Below, piece after piece: positions 23,647 through 32,045 of a stretch of 64,000 nt of DNA. The stretch's first letter is position 1, and each line of letters opens with the position of its first letter. Below the pieces are notes generated by a model that worked only from the letters and a program-made list of their open reading frames with translations, was not told where the DNA came from and ran no database searches. The DNA comes from Quadrisphaera sp. RL12-1S (GTDB lineage: Bacteria > Actinomycetota > Actinomycetes > Actinomycetales > Quadrisphaeraceae), in contig NZ_JACNME010000006.1 in assembly GCF_014270065.1 (NCBI RefSeq), positions 209,237 through 273,236 of the forward strand, in the 5' to 3' direction. Position numbers and translations under genes: made by a program.

Positions 23647-24862
23647 CGCTCGTCCCTCCGTCCGTGGTCGTGGTGGTGGAGCCGCCGCTGGCGGCGGCCT
23701 CGAGGTCGGCGCGCACCGCGGGCAGCGTGAGCGCGTACCCGGTGCCGTCGCCGGTCAGGCCCACGGCGTTCACCACGCCGATGACCGTGCCGGAGGTGTC
23801 GAGCAGCGGGCTGCCGCTGTTGCCGTGCCGCACCTCGGCGGCCAGGCGGAACGCCTCGCGCACCCCCGGCATGAGCCCGGCGGACTCGGTGCCCTCGGCG
23901 ACCGGGAGCCGCTGCAGCACCACGGCGCCGGTGGCGGTCAGCGGACCGCCCTCGGGGTGCCCGAGCACCACGGCCGGGGTGCCGTTGGCCGCGTTCCCGC
24001 TGGCCAGGGTGAGGGCCGGTCCGGCCTTCCCGTCCACGGCGAGCACCGCGACGTCGGCGGTCGGGTCGTCGACGACGACGCGGGCCGCCTGGCTGCCCTG
24101 CTGCCCCTGCACCGTGACGCGCGTGGCGGAGCCGACGACGTGCGCGTTGGTGACCACGAAGCGCTGACCGGAGCTGGAGGCGGCGTAGAAGCCGGTGCCT
24201 TGGGAGGTGCGTCCTGCGGTGCAGGTGGGGGCCTGGACCTCCACCACGCTGGCGGCTGCCCGCTCGCCCACGGAGCGCAGCGACGACCCGCTCGGGGCGT
24301 CGGCCGCGGCACCGGCCGGTGCGGGCACGAGGGCGAGCAGGTCGTCACCAGCACCCGTGGGCAGCGCCGTGCGCACGTCGTCGACCACGCTGCGCGCGGG
24401 CGGCACCACGTCCGCGAGGTCGGAGACCACGCTGCTGCGGGCCACCGCGCTGGACGGCGGCGCGAACGCCAGGACCAGCCCCGCCAGGGCCGAGCACACC
24501 ACCAGGGCGACGACGGCGCGCACGCCCGCCCCGGCGGTCCGGTCGAGCAGCCCCAGGTGCAGCCGCGACAGGCCCCGTCCGAGCAGGTCGCCGACGGCGC
24601 CGCCGAGCGCGGACCCCACGAGGGCGCCGCCGAGCACGCACGCGGCCACGAGCAGCAGGTGCACCAGCGCGGACAGGTGCCCGCCCACCAGCCACGCCGA
24701 CAGCGCGAGACCCACCACGGCGCCGGCCACCAGGCCGGCCAGGGAGAGCACCGAGCGGCTGGCACCCGTGCGCCACCCGGCCCGGGCCCCCAAGAGCACC
24801 GCCGCCACCACGAGGACGGCGACGGCGACGTCGAGCAGCGTCTGCGACGAGGGCGCGGTCAC
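23636..24862 (-). CDS. marP: MarP-like membrane serine protease
   Basis: Periplasmic trypsin-like protease tethered by four N-terminal helices (CvpA-like, about 12-150); 408 residues. The triad is H241 (TNAHVV), D270 (TADVAVLAV) and S349 (HGNSGSPL), with the same 29- and 79-residue spacings as mycobacterial MarP, which is needed for acid resistance. CTAG before the catalytic domain retains one cysteine of the redox-sensing disulfide; a second cysteine may be the terminal GGC. GTG 24862 gives the short cytoplasmic start. Confidence 0.9.
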   Translation of the reverse strand: MTAPSSQTLLDVAVAVLVVAAVLLGARAGWRTGASRSVLSLAGLVAGAVVGLALSAWLVGGHLSALVHLLLVAACVLGGALVGSALGGAVGDLLGRGLSRLHLGLLDRTAGAGVRAVVALVVCSALAGLVLAFAPPSSAVARSSVVSDLADVVPPARSVVDDVRTALPTGAGDDLLALVPAPAGAAADAPSGSSLRSVGERAAASVVEVQAPTCTAGRTSQGTGFYAASSSGQRFVVTNAHVVGSATRVTVQGQQGSQAARVVVDDPTADVAVLAVDGKAGPALTLASGNAANGTPAVVLGHPEGGPLTATGAVVLQRLPVAEGTESAGLMPGVREAFRLAAEVRHGNSGSPLLDTSGTVIGVVNAVGLTGDGTGYALTLPAVRADLEAAASGGSTTTTTDGGTSGGC

Positions 24863-25012
24863 CGGGGCCGCCGTCGTCGAGCGGAAGGCGTCTGGTCCAT
24901 GGCAGGAGCCTGCGCCCCGCCTCTGAAGCGGACCTGAAGCCACCGGGACCGGCCTGGCTGGGAAGTTCCCGAGTCGGCCACGCGCCCCGCCCCCAGCCGT
25001 GACCATGGTCGG

Positions 25013-26467
25013 GTGGCCGCAGACCCGCACGAGCACACCGGGCACTCCGGGCACACCGGGCACGGGCACACCCGTCCCGACGGCAGCCGCCCCGGCGACG
25101 ACGTGCGGGTGGGCACGACCGCGCGACGCGTCGTCGTCGTCCTCGCGGTGCTGTGCGCTCTCGCCTCGGCGGTGGGGGTGGCGCTGCTGTGGCCCCCCTC
25201 GGGCACGCTGGAGGAGCTCCGCACCCAGGTCAGCGCGGGCGGGTCGGTCATCACCGACGTCGAGGCGCGCGCCGACTCCCTGCAGCAGAAGCAGTGCCCG
25301 GGCACCACGCTGGACCGGCTGCCCAACGGCACCGTCCCCGCCACCGCGAGCTGCCCGACGCTGACGGCCACCGTGCTCCAGGGCCCCGCGAAGGGCCAGC
25401 AGGTGCAGGTGGACGTGCCCGCGCAGGTGGCCGAGGGCGGCATCAGCCCCGGTGACCGGGTGGACCTGGGCTACTTCCCGCCCACGCCCGGCAACGACGC
25501 GACCTGGCAGTGGGTGGACTTCTCGCGCACCCGCCCGCTGGGCCTGGCCGTGGGGGCGTTCGCCCTGCTCACGGTGCTGGTAGCCCGCAAGCGCGGCGCG
25601 GCGGCGCTCGGGGGGATGGTGCTGGCCGCCGCCGTGCTGGCCTTCTTCATGATCCCCGCCCTGCTCGCGGGGAAGCCGCCGCTGCTGGTGTCGGTGGCGG
25701 GCTGCACGGCGATCATGTCGGTGGTGCTCTACCTGACGCACGGGTTCAGCCTGCGGACGGCCGCGGCGCACCTGGGCACGGTGAGCGGCCTGCTGCTGGT
25801 GGGGGTGGCCGCGCACGTCATGGTCGGGGCGACGCACCTGCAGGGCCTGTCCGACGAGGACTCCGCCTACCTGGGCCAGCTCACCTCGATGAGCACGCTG
25901 CGGGGTCTGGTGGTGGCCGGGATCGTGCTCGCGGGCGTGGGGGTGCTCAACGACGTCACCATCACCCAGGCCTCCGCGGTGTGGGAGGTCCGCGAGCACG
26001 CCCCCGGCGCCTCGTTCACCACGCTGGTCCGCTCCGGCATGCGCGTGGGCCGCGACCACCTGGCCTCCACCGTCTACACGGTGGCCTTCGCCTACGCGGG
26101 GGCCGCGCTGCCGGTGCTGGTGATCCTGGCGGTGACCGACCCGCGCTGGATCGACGCGGTGGGCTCCAGCGCGATCGCCGAAGAGGTCATCAGGACCGCC
26201 CTGGGCGGCGCGTGCGTGGCCCTGTCGGTGCCCATCACGACGGCGGTGGCGGCGGCCGCCGTGGCCCGCGCGTCGGTGCAGCGCCCGGCTCGCGGTGCGG
26301 TCGAGCTGCCGGAGACCCGTGCGGCCACGGGTGCTGAGCCCGCTGGTCCGCCCGCGGGTGCGGAGGTGCCGTGGGAGCTGTCCCCGCGGCAGGTCGTGGT
26401 GCCGCAGCCCCTCGGACGGCGAGCACAGCGGGCCGCAGAGGAGCAGGCACGTCGTCAGCGCCGCTGA
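25013..26467 (+). CDS. YibE/F-family membrane protein
   Basis: Membrane protein of 484 residues. A His-rich N-terminus (HEHTGHSGHTGHGHT) could bind metal. Helix 1 (38-60) is followed by an extracytoplasmic domain (about 65-165) and then seven or so helices. GVGVLNDVTITQASAVWEV is the family's conserved segment. Function is not established in any organism. Its 3' end overlaps the 3' end of the convergent ferredoxin-like frame by about 230 bases. Confidence 0.85.
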   Translation: MAADPHEHTGHSGHTGHGHTRPDGSRPGDDVRVGTTARRVVVVLAVLCALASAVGVALLWPPSGTLEELRTQVSAGGSVITDVEARADSLQQKQCPGTTLDRLPNGTVPATASCPTLTATVLQGPAKGQQVQVDVPAQVAEGGISPGDRVDLGYFPPTPGNDATWQWVDFSRTRPLGLAVGAFALLTVLVARKRGAAALGGMVLAAAVLAFFMIPALLAGKPPLLVSVAGCTAIMSVVLYLTHGFSLRTAAAHLGTVSGLLLVGVAAHVMVGATHLQGLSDEDSAYLGQLTSMSTLRGLVVAGIVLAGVGVLNDVTITQASAVWEVREHAPGASFTTLVRSGMRVGRDHLASTVYTVAFAYAGAALPVLVILAVTDPRWIDAVGSSAIAEEVIRTALGGACVALSVPITTAVAAAAVARASVQRPARGAVELPETRAATGAEPAGPPAGAEVPWELSPRQVVVPQPLGRRAQRAAEEQARRQRR

Positions 26468-26819
26468 GGGCGCCGAGGTGGGCCACCCAGGTGGCGAGGT
26501 GCTCGCGCCGGGCGGCGTCGAGCTGGCCGAGCCAGACCACCGCGTCGGGCCGCTCACGGCCCTCGGCTCGCTGGCCGACCGCTGCCACGGGCGCCTGCGC
26601 GCAGCCGCCGACGCAGGGGCTGGAGACCAGCACCCCGCCGCGGGAGGCGCGGACGGCCTCCCGCAGCGAGGCGCCCACCGGGTCGTCCTCGCCGTCCAAC
26701 CGCCGCAGGGCGGCGCACCGGTGCCCGGTGCACACCGCCACCAGCGGCCCCGCCGGCGACACGGCTGACGGGGAGGACGGGGACGACGACGGGGACGACG
26801 ACGACGGGGGCGTGGTCAC
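26235..26819 (-). CDS. (2Fe-2S) ferredoxin-like protein
   Basis: The likely functional part is residues 1-135: after a Ser/Pro-rich start comes [14 protein letters not shown] and, about 35 residues on, [11 protein letters not shown], a four-cysteine pattern like thioredoxin-fold [2Fe-2S] ferredoxins. The last 60-70 residues are Pro/Arg-rich and antisense to the YibE/F gene, since no earlier stop exists; they may be a read-out tail. GTG 26819 overlaps the L31 stop by 4 bases, which places this cysteine protein in the zinc-starvation operon. The iron-sulfur role is inferred from spacing alone. Confidence 0.6.
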   Translation of the reverse strand: MTTPPSSSSPSSSPSSPSAVSPAGPLVAVCTGHRCAALRRLDGEDDPVGASLREAVRASRGGVLVSSPCVGGCAQAPVAAVGQRAEGRERPDAVVWLGQLDAARREHLATWVAHLGALSGADDVPAPLRPAVLAVRGAAAPRPAAGTAPTAPPHPRADQRAQHPWPHGSPAARPHREPGAAPTRGPRRPPPPPS

Positions 26820-27082
26820 CGGCGGTCGGCGGGCCGCTGCCCGTAGCGGCGGCGGAAGCGCTCCACGCGGCCCTCGGAGTCGAGGACGCGCGAGCGGCCG
26901 GTCCAGAACGGGTGGCTGGCGGAGGAGACGTCCACGTCGATGACGGGGTACGTGCTCCCGTCCTCCCACTCGACGGTGCCCTTGGCCCGGGACACCGCGG
27001 TGGACCGGGACAGGAAGGCCGTCCCCGCCGTGGCGTCGCGGAACACGACGGGGCCGTACTCGGGATGCAGGTCCTTCTTCAC
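26816..27082 (-). CDS. rpmE2: 50S ribosomal protein L31 type B
   Basis: 88 residues beginning [20 protein letters not shown], typical of type B L31, which lacks the zinc-binding cysteines of type [11 protein letters not shown] in the C-terminal half is diagnostic. The type B form replaces the zinc form when zinc is scarce. It follows S14 by 12 bases. Confidence 0.96.
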   Translation of the reverse strand: MKKDLHPEYGPVVFRDATAGTAFLSRSTAVSRAKGTVEWEDGSTYPVIDVDVSSASHPFWTGRSRVLDSEGRVERFRRRYGQRPADRR

Positions 27083-27094
27083 GCGGGTCTCCTC

Positions 27095-27400
27095 CTACCA
27101 GCTGGACTTGGTCACACCGGGCAGCTCGCCCGCGAGCGCCTGCTCGCGCAGCCGGACGCGGGAGAGCCCGAACTTCCGGTAGTAGGCGCGGGGGCGGCCG
27201 TCGACGGCGTCGCGGTTGCGCAGCCGGGTGGGGCTGGCGTCGCGCGGGAGGCGCTGGAGGGCGGCGCGGGCTTCGGCGCGCTGCTCCTCGGTGGCGCTGG
27301 CGGCGGTGGACAGGCGCTTGAGCTCGCCGCGCCGCTCCGCGTACCGCGCGACGACCTCGCGGCGCTGGGCGTCCTTGGCGATCTTGCTCTTCTTGGCCAT
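27095..27400 (-). CDS. rpsN: 30S ribosomal protein S14 (zinc-free form)
   Basis: 101 residues, longer than the roughly 61-residue zinc-ribbon S14 and with no cysteine. [56 protein letters not shown] and the C-terminal GVTKSSW are characteristic. Part of the five-gene ribosomal protein cluster. Confidence 0.97.
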   Translation of the reverse strand: MAKKSKIAKDAQRREVVARYAERRGELKRLSTAASATEEQRAEARAALQRLPRDASPTRLRNRDAVDGRPRAYYRKFGLSRVRLREQALAGELPGVTKSSW

Positions 27401-27401
27401 C

Positions 27402-27569
27402 TCAGCGCTCCTCGCGGAAGTCGACGTGGCGGCGCACGACGGGGTCGAACTTGCGCAGGACCATCCGCTCGGGGTCGTTGCGGCGGTTCTTGCGCGTCAC
27501 GTACGTGTAGCCCGTGCCCGCGGTGGAGCGGAGCTTGATGACGGGGCGGACGTCCTGGGTCTTCGCCAC
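27402..27569 (-). CDS. rpmG: 50S ribosomal protein L33 (zinc-free form)
   Basis: 55 residues, starting at GTG 27569 and ending DFREER. The core [21 protein letters not shown] and [17 protein letters not shown] identifies L33. Both cysteine pairs of the zinc form are absent. It lies 1 base upstream of S14 and 2 bases downstream of L28. Confidence 0.95.
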   Translation of the reverse strand: MAKTQDVRPVIKLRSTAGTGYTYVTRKNRRNDPERMVLRKFDPVVRRHVDFREER

Positions 27570-27571
27570 GG

Positions 27572-27808
27572 TCAGCGCACCTCCCCGCGGGCGGCGAGGT
27601 CGGCGACGACGGCGTCGATGCCGCGCCTGTCGATGACCCGCATGCCGGCGGGCGTGAGGTCCAGGCGGACGTGCCTGCCCAGGGACGGCACCCAGTAGCG
27701 CTTGGACTGCGTGTTGGGCTCGAAGCGGCGCTTGGTGCGCCGGTGGGAGTGGGAGATGGCGTGGCCGGAGCGCCCGCGGCGCCCGGTCACCTGGCAGGGA
27801 CGGGTCAT
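27572..27808 (-). CDS. rpmB: 50S ribosomal protein L28 (zinc-free form)
   Basis: 78 residues: [32 protein letters not shown] and [21 protein letters not shown] are the L28 signature. Only one cysteine of the N-terminal CxxC pair is kept and the C-terminal pair is missing, so it cannot form a zinc ribbon. Second gene of the cluster. Confidence 0.96.
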   Translation of the reverse strand: MTRPCQVTGRRGRSGHAISHSHRRTKRRFEPNTQSKRYWVPSLGRHVRLDLTPAGMRVIDRRGIDAVVADLAARGEVR

Positions 27809-27821
27809 GGCTGCTCGCCCC

Positions 27822-27944
27822 TCAGCCCTGGCGCGCCTTGAAGCGCGGGTTGAGCTTGTTGATGACGTAGAGGTGGCCGCGCCGGCGGACCACCTTGGAG
27901 CCGGGCTGGCGCGCGAGCGAGCGCAGCGAGGAGCGGACCTTCAC
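27822..27944 (-). CDS. rpmJ: 50S ribosomal protein L36 (zinc-free form)
   Basis: 40 residues starting at GTG 27944: [39 protein letters not shown]. The [15 protein letters not shown] end matches the YkgO-type L36 paralogue, but all cysteines and histidines of the zinc form are replaced. First gene of the ribosomal cluster, 31 bases from the nearest Zur-type palindrome. Confidence 0.92.
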   Translation of the reverse strand: MKVRSSLRSLARQPGSKVVRRRGHLYVINKLNPRFKARQG

Positions 27945-27975
27945 GGGTGGCCTCCTGCAGATCGGGGGTTCCTGG

Positions 27976-27990
27976 CGAGAACGGTTCTCG
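27976..27990. promoter_or_regulatory. Zur-type box 1
   Basis: CGAGAACGGTTCTCG, a palindrome with a single central base, is a GC-shifted version of the actinobacterial Zur consensus (TGAAAAYNRTTTTCA). It is positioned to repress rpmJ and the following ribosomal genes when zinc is plentiful. Confidence 0.75.
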
Positions 27991-28008
27991 TCATGTGCCA
28001 CTCTATGC

Positions 28009-28021
28009 GAGAACTGTTCTC
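28009..28021. promoter_or_regulatory. Zur-type box 2
   Basis: GAGAACTGTTCTC, palindromic around a central T, 22 bases upstream of the CobW-like start. The distance from box 1 centre to box 2 centre is 32 bases, about three helical turns, so both dimers would lie on the same face of the DNA. Confidence 0.75.
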
Positions 28022-28043
28022 ACTTCGACACCCGGAGGGCCCT

Positions 28044-29180
28044 GTGACCGCCTCCCGCCTGCCCGTCACCGCCGTGACCGCCGTCGACGCCGCCTCCCGC
28101 GACGCCGTGGTGCTCAGCGTCCAGCTCGACGCCCCCGACGCCGTCGTCGTCCGCCACGACCTCACCGGCGCCGGCCGCGGGCTGCTGCGCCGCGTGGTCA
28201 GCGACGGCACCGGGGTGCTGGAGGACGTCGCCGTCCCCCTCGAGCACGCCTGCCTGGCCTGCGCGGTCCGCGAGGACCTGCTGCCCACGCTGGTGCGCCT
28301 GGCCGAGCTGGGGCGCTGGCGCGCGGCCCTGCTCGCGCTGCCGCTGGCCAGCGAGCCGGTACCGGTGGTGCGCGGCCTGCTGGGGCTGCTCGGCGGCGCC
28401 GCCGCGGACCGCGCCGTGCGCGAGCGGCTGCGCCTGGCCGGGGTGGTCTGCGCCGTCGACGGCGCGGTCGCCGAGCGCGACCTCCTCGGGGACGACCTGC
28501 TGGACGAGCGCGACCTCGAGCACGGCCCGGACGACGCGCGCAGCGTGGGAGAGGTCCTCGCACGGCAGCTGCGCGGTGCGGACCTCGTGCTCGCTCCCGG
28601 CGCCGACCCGCGCACGCACACCCTGCTCGAGCACCTCGCCCTGCCGGGGTCCGTGCAGCTGGACGGCGCCAGCGACCTCGGCGCCGACCAGCTGCTGCTC
28701 CCGCGCCACGACCCGGCCGCCTCCCGGCTCTGGGACGACCCCCGTGCGGTGGCGCCCAGCGGCGCCGCGGACGCCCGCGGCGTGTGGAGCCTGGACCTGC
28801 ACGACTGGCGACCCGCCCACCCCGAGCGCCTCCGCGAGAACCTCGAGGCCCTCGCCAGCGGCCGGCTCGTGGGCCGGGGGCGGTTCTGGCTGCCCTCCCG
28901 CCCCGGGACCGTGGGGATGTGGGACGGGGCGGGCGGCCAGCTCAGCGTGGGTGACGCCGGGCCGTGGGCGGCCACGGGCGCGCCGGTGGAGCGCAGCACC
29001 CGCCTGGTGGTGACCGGCGTGGAGGAGGACCCCGACCGCGTGCGAGGGGCGTTCGCCGCGAGCCTGCTCACCGAGGCCGAGCTGGCGCGAGGCCTCGCCT
29101 CCTGGGCGGGTCGCAGCGACGGCTTCGAGCCGTGGATGGGCGAGGCTGCGGTCGACGGGGCGGTCGACGGGGCGGCTTGA
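28044..29180 (+). CDS. CobW/COG0523-like protein lacking the P-loop
   Basis: 378 residues related to zinc-inducible G3E proteins thought to deliver zinc. EHACLACAVREDLLPTLVRL matches the CxCC/RxDL region of the family, and RGRFWLPSRPGTVGMWDGAGG with RLVVTGVEEDPDRVRGAF is the C-terminal CobW domain. The N-terminus LPVTAVTAVDAASRDAVVLS replaces the expected GxxGxGKT, so GTP binding is unlikely. I recall that zinc-cluster homologues in Streptomyces are also P-loop-less. GTG 28044 follows GGAGGG, and in-frame ATGs at 27993 and 28005 would lie within or between the Zur boxes. Confidence 0.85.
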   Translation: MTASRLPVTAVTAVDAASRDAVVLSVQLDAPDAVVVRHDLTGAGRGLLRRVVSDGTGVLEDVAVPLEHACLACAVREDLLPTLVRLAELGRWRAALLALPLASEPVPVVRGLLGLLGGAAADRAVRERLRLAGVVCAVDGAVAERDLLGDDLLDERDLEHGPDDARSVGEVLARQLRGADLVLAPGADPRTHTLLEHLALPGSVQLDGASDLGADQLLLPRHDPAASRLWDDPRAVAPSGAADARGVWSLDLHDWRPAHPERLRENLEALASGRLVGRGRFWLPSRPGTVGMWDGAGGQLSVGDAGPWAATGAPVERSTRLVVTGVEEDPDRVRGAFAASLLTEAELARGLASWAGRSDGFEPWMGEAAVDGAVDGAA

Positions 29181-29237
29181 CGGCCGAGCGGGGGACACGC
29201 CGCTCAGTGCGGGGGTGGACGTGCCGATCTGACCCGC

Positions 29238-31643
29238 ATGAGCAGGGCGGCCACCACCTCCGCGCCAGCGGGGGCGAGCGCGCGTGAGGCCGAGCTGGAG
29301 GCCGAGCTCGCCCTGTCCCGCCGCGAGGCCCTCGAGGCGCACAGCGCCGCGACCCGCGTGGTGCGCTGCCTCACCGCCATCGCCCAGCCCACCGCCACGC
29401 CGGAGGCCGTGCTGACGGCGGCCCTCGCCGCGATGGCGGAGGCCTTCGGCGCGGAGGTCGCCTGCCTGGTCCGCTCCGCGTGGGACTGCGGCAGCGGCGC
29501 ACCCGTCCACGTCGCCTTCTCCCCCACCGGCGCCGCTCTCGGCAGCGGCCAGGAGCTGCACGGGCTGCCGCGGGAGCTGGCCCCCTGGGGGGCGGGCCTG
29601 CCGCGGGCCACCGGCTGGGCGGCCCCGACGCCGCTGCTCGTCGCCGGCAGCCCCGTGCGCTCCGGTGCGCGCCTGGTGCCGGACCCGGACGACCCCACCG
29701 CCGTCGCGGTGCTGCTGCTGCGCGCGGACCCCGCGCCCTTCTCCGACGTCGAGCTGGACCTGCTCGCCTCCCTCGCCGACCGCCTCCACAGCGCCGCGCG
29801 AGCCGCGGAGGGCCGCCGCTGCGCCGAGCTGCTGGCGCGCTCCGGAGCGCAGTGGGGCGGGCACCGCACGCCGCTGACCCCCGACGTCGCCGCCCTGCTG
29901 GCCGAGCTCACCGGCGCCACCTGGGCCGGGCTGCTGGAGACCACCGCGCAGGGCGGTGCCGTGCTGCGCGCGCAGGCGGGTCCCCTGGGCGGGACGGTCC
30001 CGCCCGGGTGGTCACCACCCTCCCCCGGCGGTGCCGGGGACACCCGGTCCCTGGTGGTCCACGACCTGGCCGCGGCCCCCGGCTCCCCCACCCCGGCCGT
30101 CCCGCCGGTCCCCGGCGCCGTCAGGTCCCTGCTGCACGTCCCGGTGGTCGTCGACGGTGCCGCCCAGGCCCTGCTCGTGGCCGTGCACGAGATCCCGGGC
30201 GCCTTCTCGGCCACGGTGGCGGAGGCCACCACCACGCTGGCCAGCTCGGTGGGCGCCACGCTGGTCACCTCGCGCCTGTACGAGGAGCTGGAGCGCAGCG
30301 AGGAGCGCTCGCGCCACCGCGCCACCCACGACGACCTCACGGGCCTGCCCAACCGCGCGGTGGTGCGGGCCCGACTCGAGGCGCTCCTCGCCGCCGGGGA
30401 GCCCGGCCCGCCGGACCGCGTCGGCGTGCTCTTCTGCGACCTCGACGACTTCAAGGTGGTCAACGACCGGCTCGGCCACGACGCCGGCGACCAGCTGCTG
30501 CGCGCCGTCGCCGGGCGCCTGTCCGCGGCGCTGCGCCCGGGCGACCTGCTGGCCCGCCTGGGCGGTGACGAGTTCGTCGTCGTCCTCGAGCGGGTCTCCT
30601 CCGCCGAGGAGGTGCAGGCCGTGGGCCTGCGCCTCCTCGAGGCCGTCACCGCGCCCTTCGAGCTGCTGGGCCCCAGCGGCAGTCCGGAGGTGGTGGCGGT
30701 GGGCGGCTGCTTCGGCGGAGCCGTGGGCGGTCGCGGCTCCGGTGCGGTGCAGCGGGCCTCCACGCTGCTGCGAGACGCGGACGCCGCGATGTACGAGGCC
30801 AAGCGGGCCGGCGGGCGCCGGGTCCGGACCTTCGACGACGCCGCCGCCCGTGCGCTGCACCGGCGCCTCGCCCTGGAGGCGGACCTGCCCGCGGCCGTCG
30901 CGTCAGGGGCGCTGCAGGTGCACCACCAGCCGGTCTGGGACCTCGTCGCGGACCGGGCCGTGGGCGTGGAGGCGCTGGTGCGCTGGGAGCACCCCGAGCA
31001 GGGGTGGGTCTCTCCGGACGTCTTCGTCCGGATCGCCGAGCGCACCGGCGAGGTGGTCGGGCTCGGCGCGCTCGTGCTGCGGCGCGCGTGCGCGGACCTG
31101 TCCGCCTGGGGGCCCGCCGCCGCCCACCTGCGGCTGTCGGTGAACGCCTCCCCCGTGGAGCTGCGGCTGCCCGGCTACGCCGCCGGTGTGCTGGAGGTGC
31201 TGGCCGGGCACGGGATCGCCCCGACCCGGCTGGCGGTGGAGGTCACCGAGGGCCTGCCGCTGGACGGTCCCGAGGTGGTGCAGGTGGAGCTGCTGCGCGC
31301 CGCCGGGGTGGCGGTGCTGGTGGACGACTTCGGGGTCAGCCACTCCGACCTCGCCCGGCTCAAGACGATGCCCGTGGACGGGCTCAAGATCGACAGGTCG
31401 CTCGTGGCGGGCCTCACCACCTCCCCGGACGCGGACCCGCTCGACGCGGCCTTCGTCGAGGCCATCCTCGTGCTGGCCCGCGCCGGCGGGCTCGCGGTGG
31501 TCGCCGAGGGCGTGGAGACCACCGAGCAGCGCGACGCGCTGGTGGCGCTCGGCTGCCGCACGGCGCAGGGCTGGCTGACGGGGCGGCCCGTGCCCGCCGA
31601 CCTGGTGCCGCGGGCGCTGGGGCTCACGGGCCAGACCGGCTGA
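29238..31643 (+). CDS. GAF-GGDEF-EAL cyclic-di-GMP protein
   Basis: 801-residue cytoplasmic protein. An N-terminal coiled start (14-40) is followed by two GAF-like sensor domains (about 40-200 and 210-355), a GGDEF domain (about 365-530, active-site GGDEF 442-446 intact, so synthesis is possible) and an EAL domain (about 535-795; E578-A579-L580, DDFGVS and VVAEGVET intact, so hydrolysis is possible). No membrane segment is seen. Which activity dominates cannot be predicted. It is monocistronic or reads into the CsoR-type gene. Confidence 0.93.
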   Translation: MSRAATTSAPAGASAREAELEAELALSRREALEAHSAATRVVRCLTAIAQPTATPEAVLTAALAAMAEAFGAEVACLVRSAWDCGSGAPVHVAFSPTGAALGSGQELHGLPRELAPWGAGLPRATGWAAPTPLLVAGSPVRSGARLVPDPDDPTAVAVLLLRADPAPFSDVELDLLASLADRLHSAARAAEGRRCAELLARSGAQWGGHRTPLTPDVAALLAELTGATWAGLLETTAQGGAVLRAQAGPLGGTVPPGWSPPSPGGAGDTRSLVVHDLAAAPGSPTPAVPPVPGAVRSLLHVPVVVDGAAQALLVAVHEIPGAFSATVAEATTTLASSVGATLVTSRLYEELERSEERSRHRATHDDLTGLPNRAVVRARLEALLAAGEPGPPDRVGVLFCDLDDFKVVNDRLGHDAGDQLLRAVAGRLSAALRPGDLLARLGGDEFVVVLERVSSAEEVQAVGLRLLEAVTAPFELLGPSGSPEVVAVGGCFGGAVGGRGSGAVQRASTLLRDADAAMYEAKRAGGRRVRTFDDAAARALHRRLALEADLPAAVASGALQVHHQPVWDLVADRAVGVEALVRWEHPEQGWVSPDVFVRIAERTGEVVGLGALVLRRACADLSAWGPAAAHLRLSVNASPVELRLPGYAAGVLEVLAGHGIAPTRLAVEVTEGLPLDGPEVVQVELLRAAGVAVLVDDFGVSHSDLARLKTMPVDGLKIDRSLVAGLTTSPDADPLDAAFVEAILVLARAGGLAVVAEGVETTEQRDALVALGCRTAQGWLTGRPVPADLVPRALGLTGQTG

Positions 31644-31644
31644 C

Positions 31645-31657
31645 ACCCCCCGGGGGT
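31645..31657. promoter_or_regulatory. Candidate CsoR operator
   Basis: A C6G5 block flanked by A and T (ACCCCCCGGGGGT) starts 2 bases past the stop of the GGDEF-EAL gene and ends 13 bases before the CsoR start. It resembles the TACCC/GGGTA operators of copper sensors. Proposed only from motif and position. Confidence 0.4.
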
Positions 31658-31669
31658 ACCGTTCGCCCC

Positions 31670-31966
31670 GTGGAGGAGGAAGCGCAGCACGGGTACTCGC
31701 ACGCCAAGGAGGCGCACCTCAAGCGGCTGCGCCGCATCGAGGGGCAGGTCCGGGGCCTGCAGCGCATGGTCGACGAGGACCAGTACTGCATCGACGTGCT
31801 CACCCAGGTGTCAGCCGCCACCAAGGCGCTGCAGCAGGTGGCGCTCGGGCTGCTCGAGGAGCACCTGTCCCACTGCGTGGTCGACGCCGCCCGGCGCGGT
31901 GGCCCCGAGGCCGAGGAGAAGGTCCGCGAGGCCTCCGCGGCCATCGCCCGCCTCGTCCGCTCCTGA
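31670..31966 (+). CDS. csoR: CsoR-family copper-sensing repressor
   Basis: 98-residue helical repressor of the DUF156 family. It keeps the Cu(I) ligand set C40 (QYCIDVL), H65 and C69 (HLSHC) with spacing x24 and x3, as in Mycobacterium tuberculosis CsoR. HLKRLRRIEGQVRGLQRMV forms the DNA-binding helix. Start GTG 31670. No copper ATPase or chaperone gene is adjacent, so its targets are elsewhere or it autoregulates. Confidence 0.9.
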   Translation: MEEEAQHGYSHAKEAHLKRLRRIEGQVRGLQRMVDEDQYCIDVLTQVSAATKALQQVALGLLEEHLSHCVVDAARRGGPEAEEKVREASAAIARLVRS

Positions 31967-32045
31967 CCCGCCCGGCCGCTGCAGGGTGTCAGCGGCCAGG
32001 GCTAGCGTTCCCGCCACGAGACGCACACCGAGGTGGGGAGAGTCC

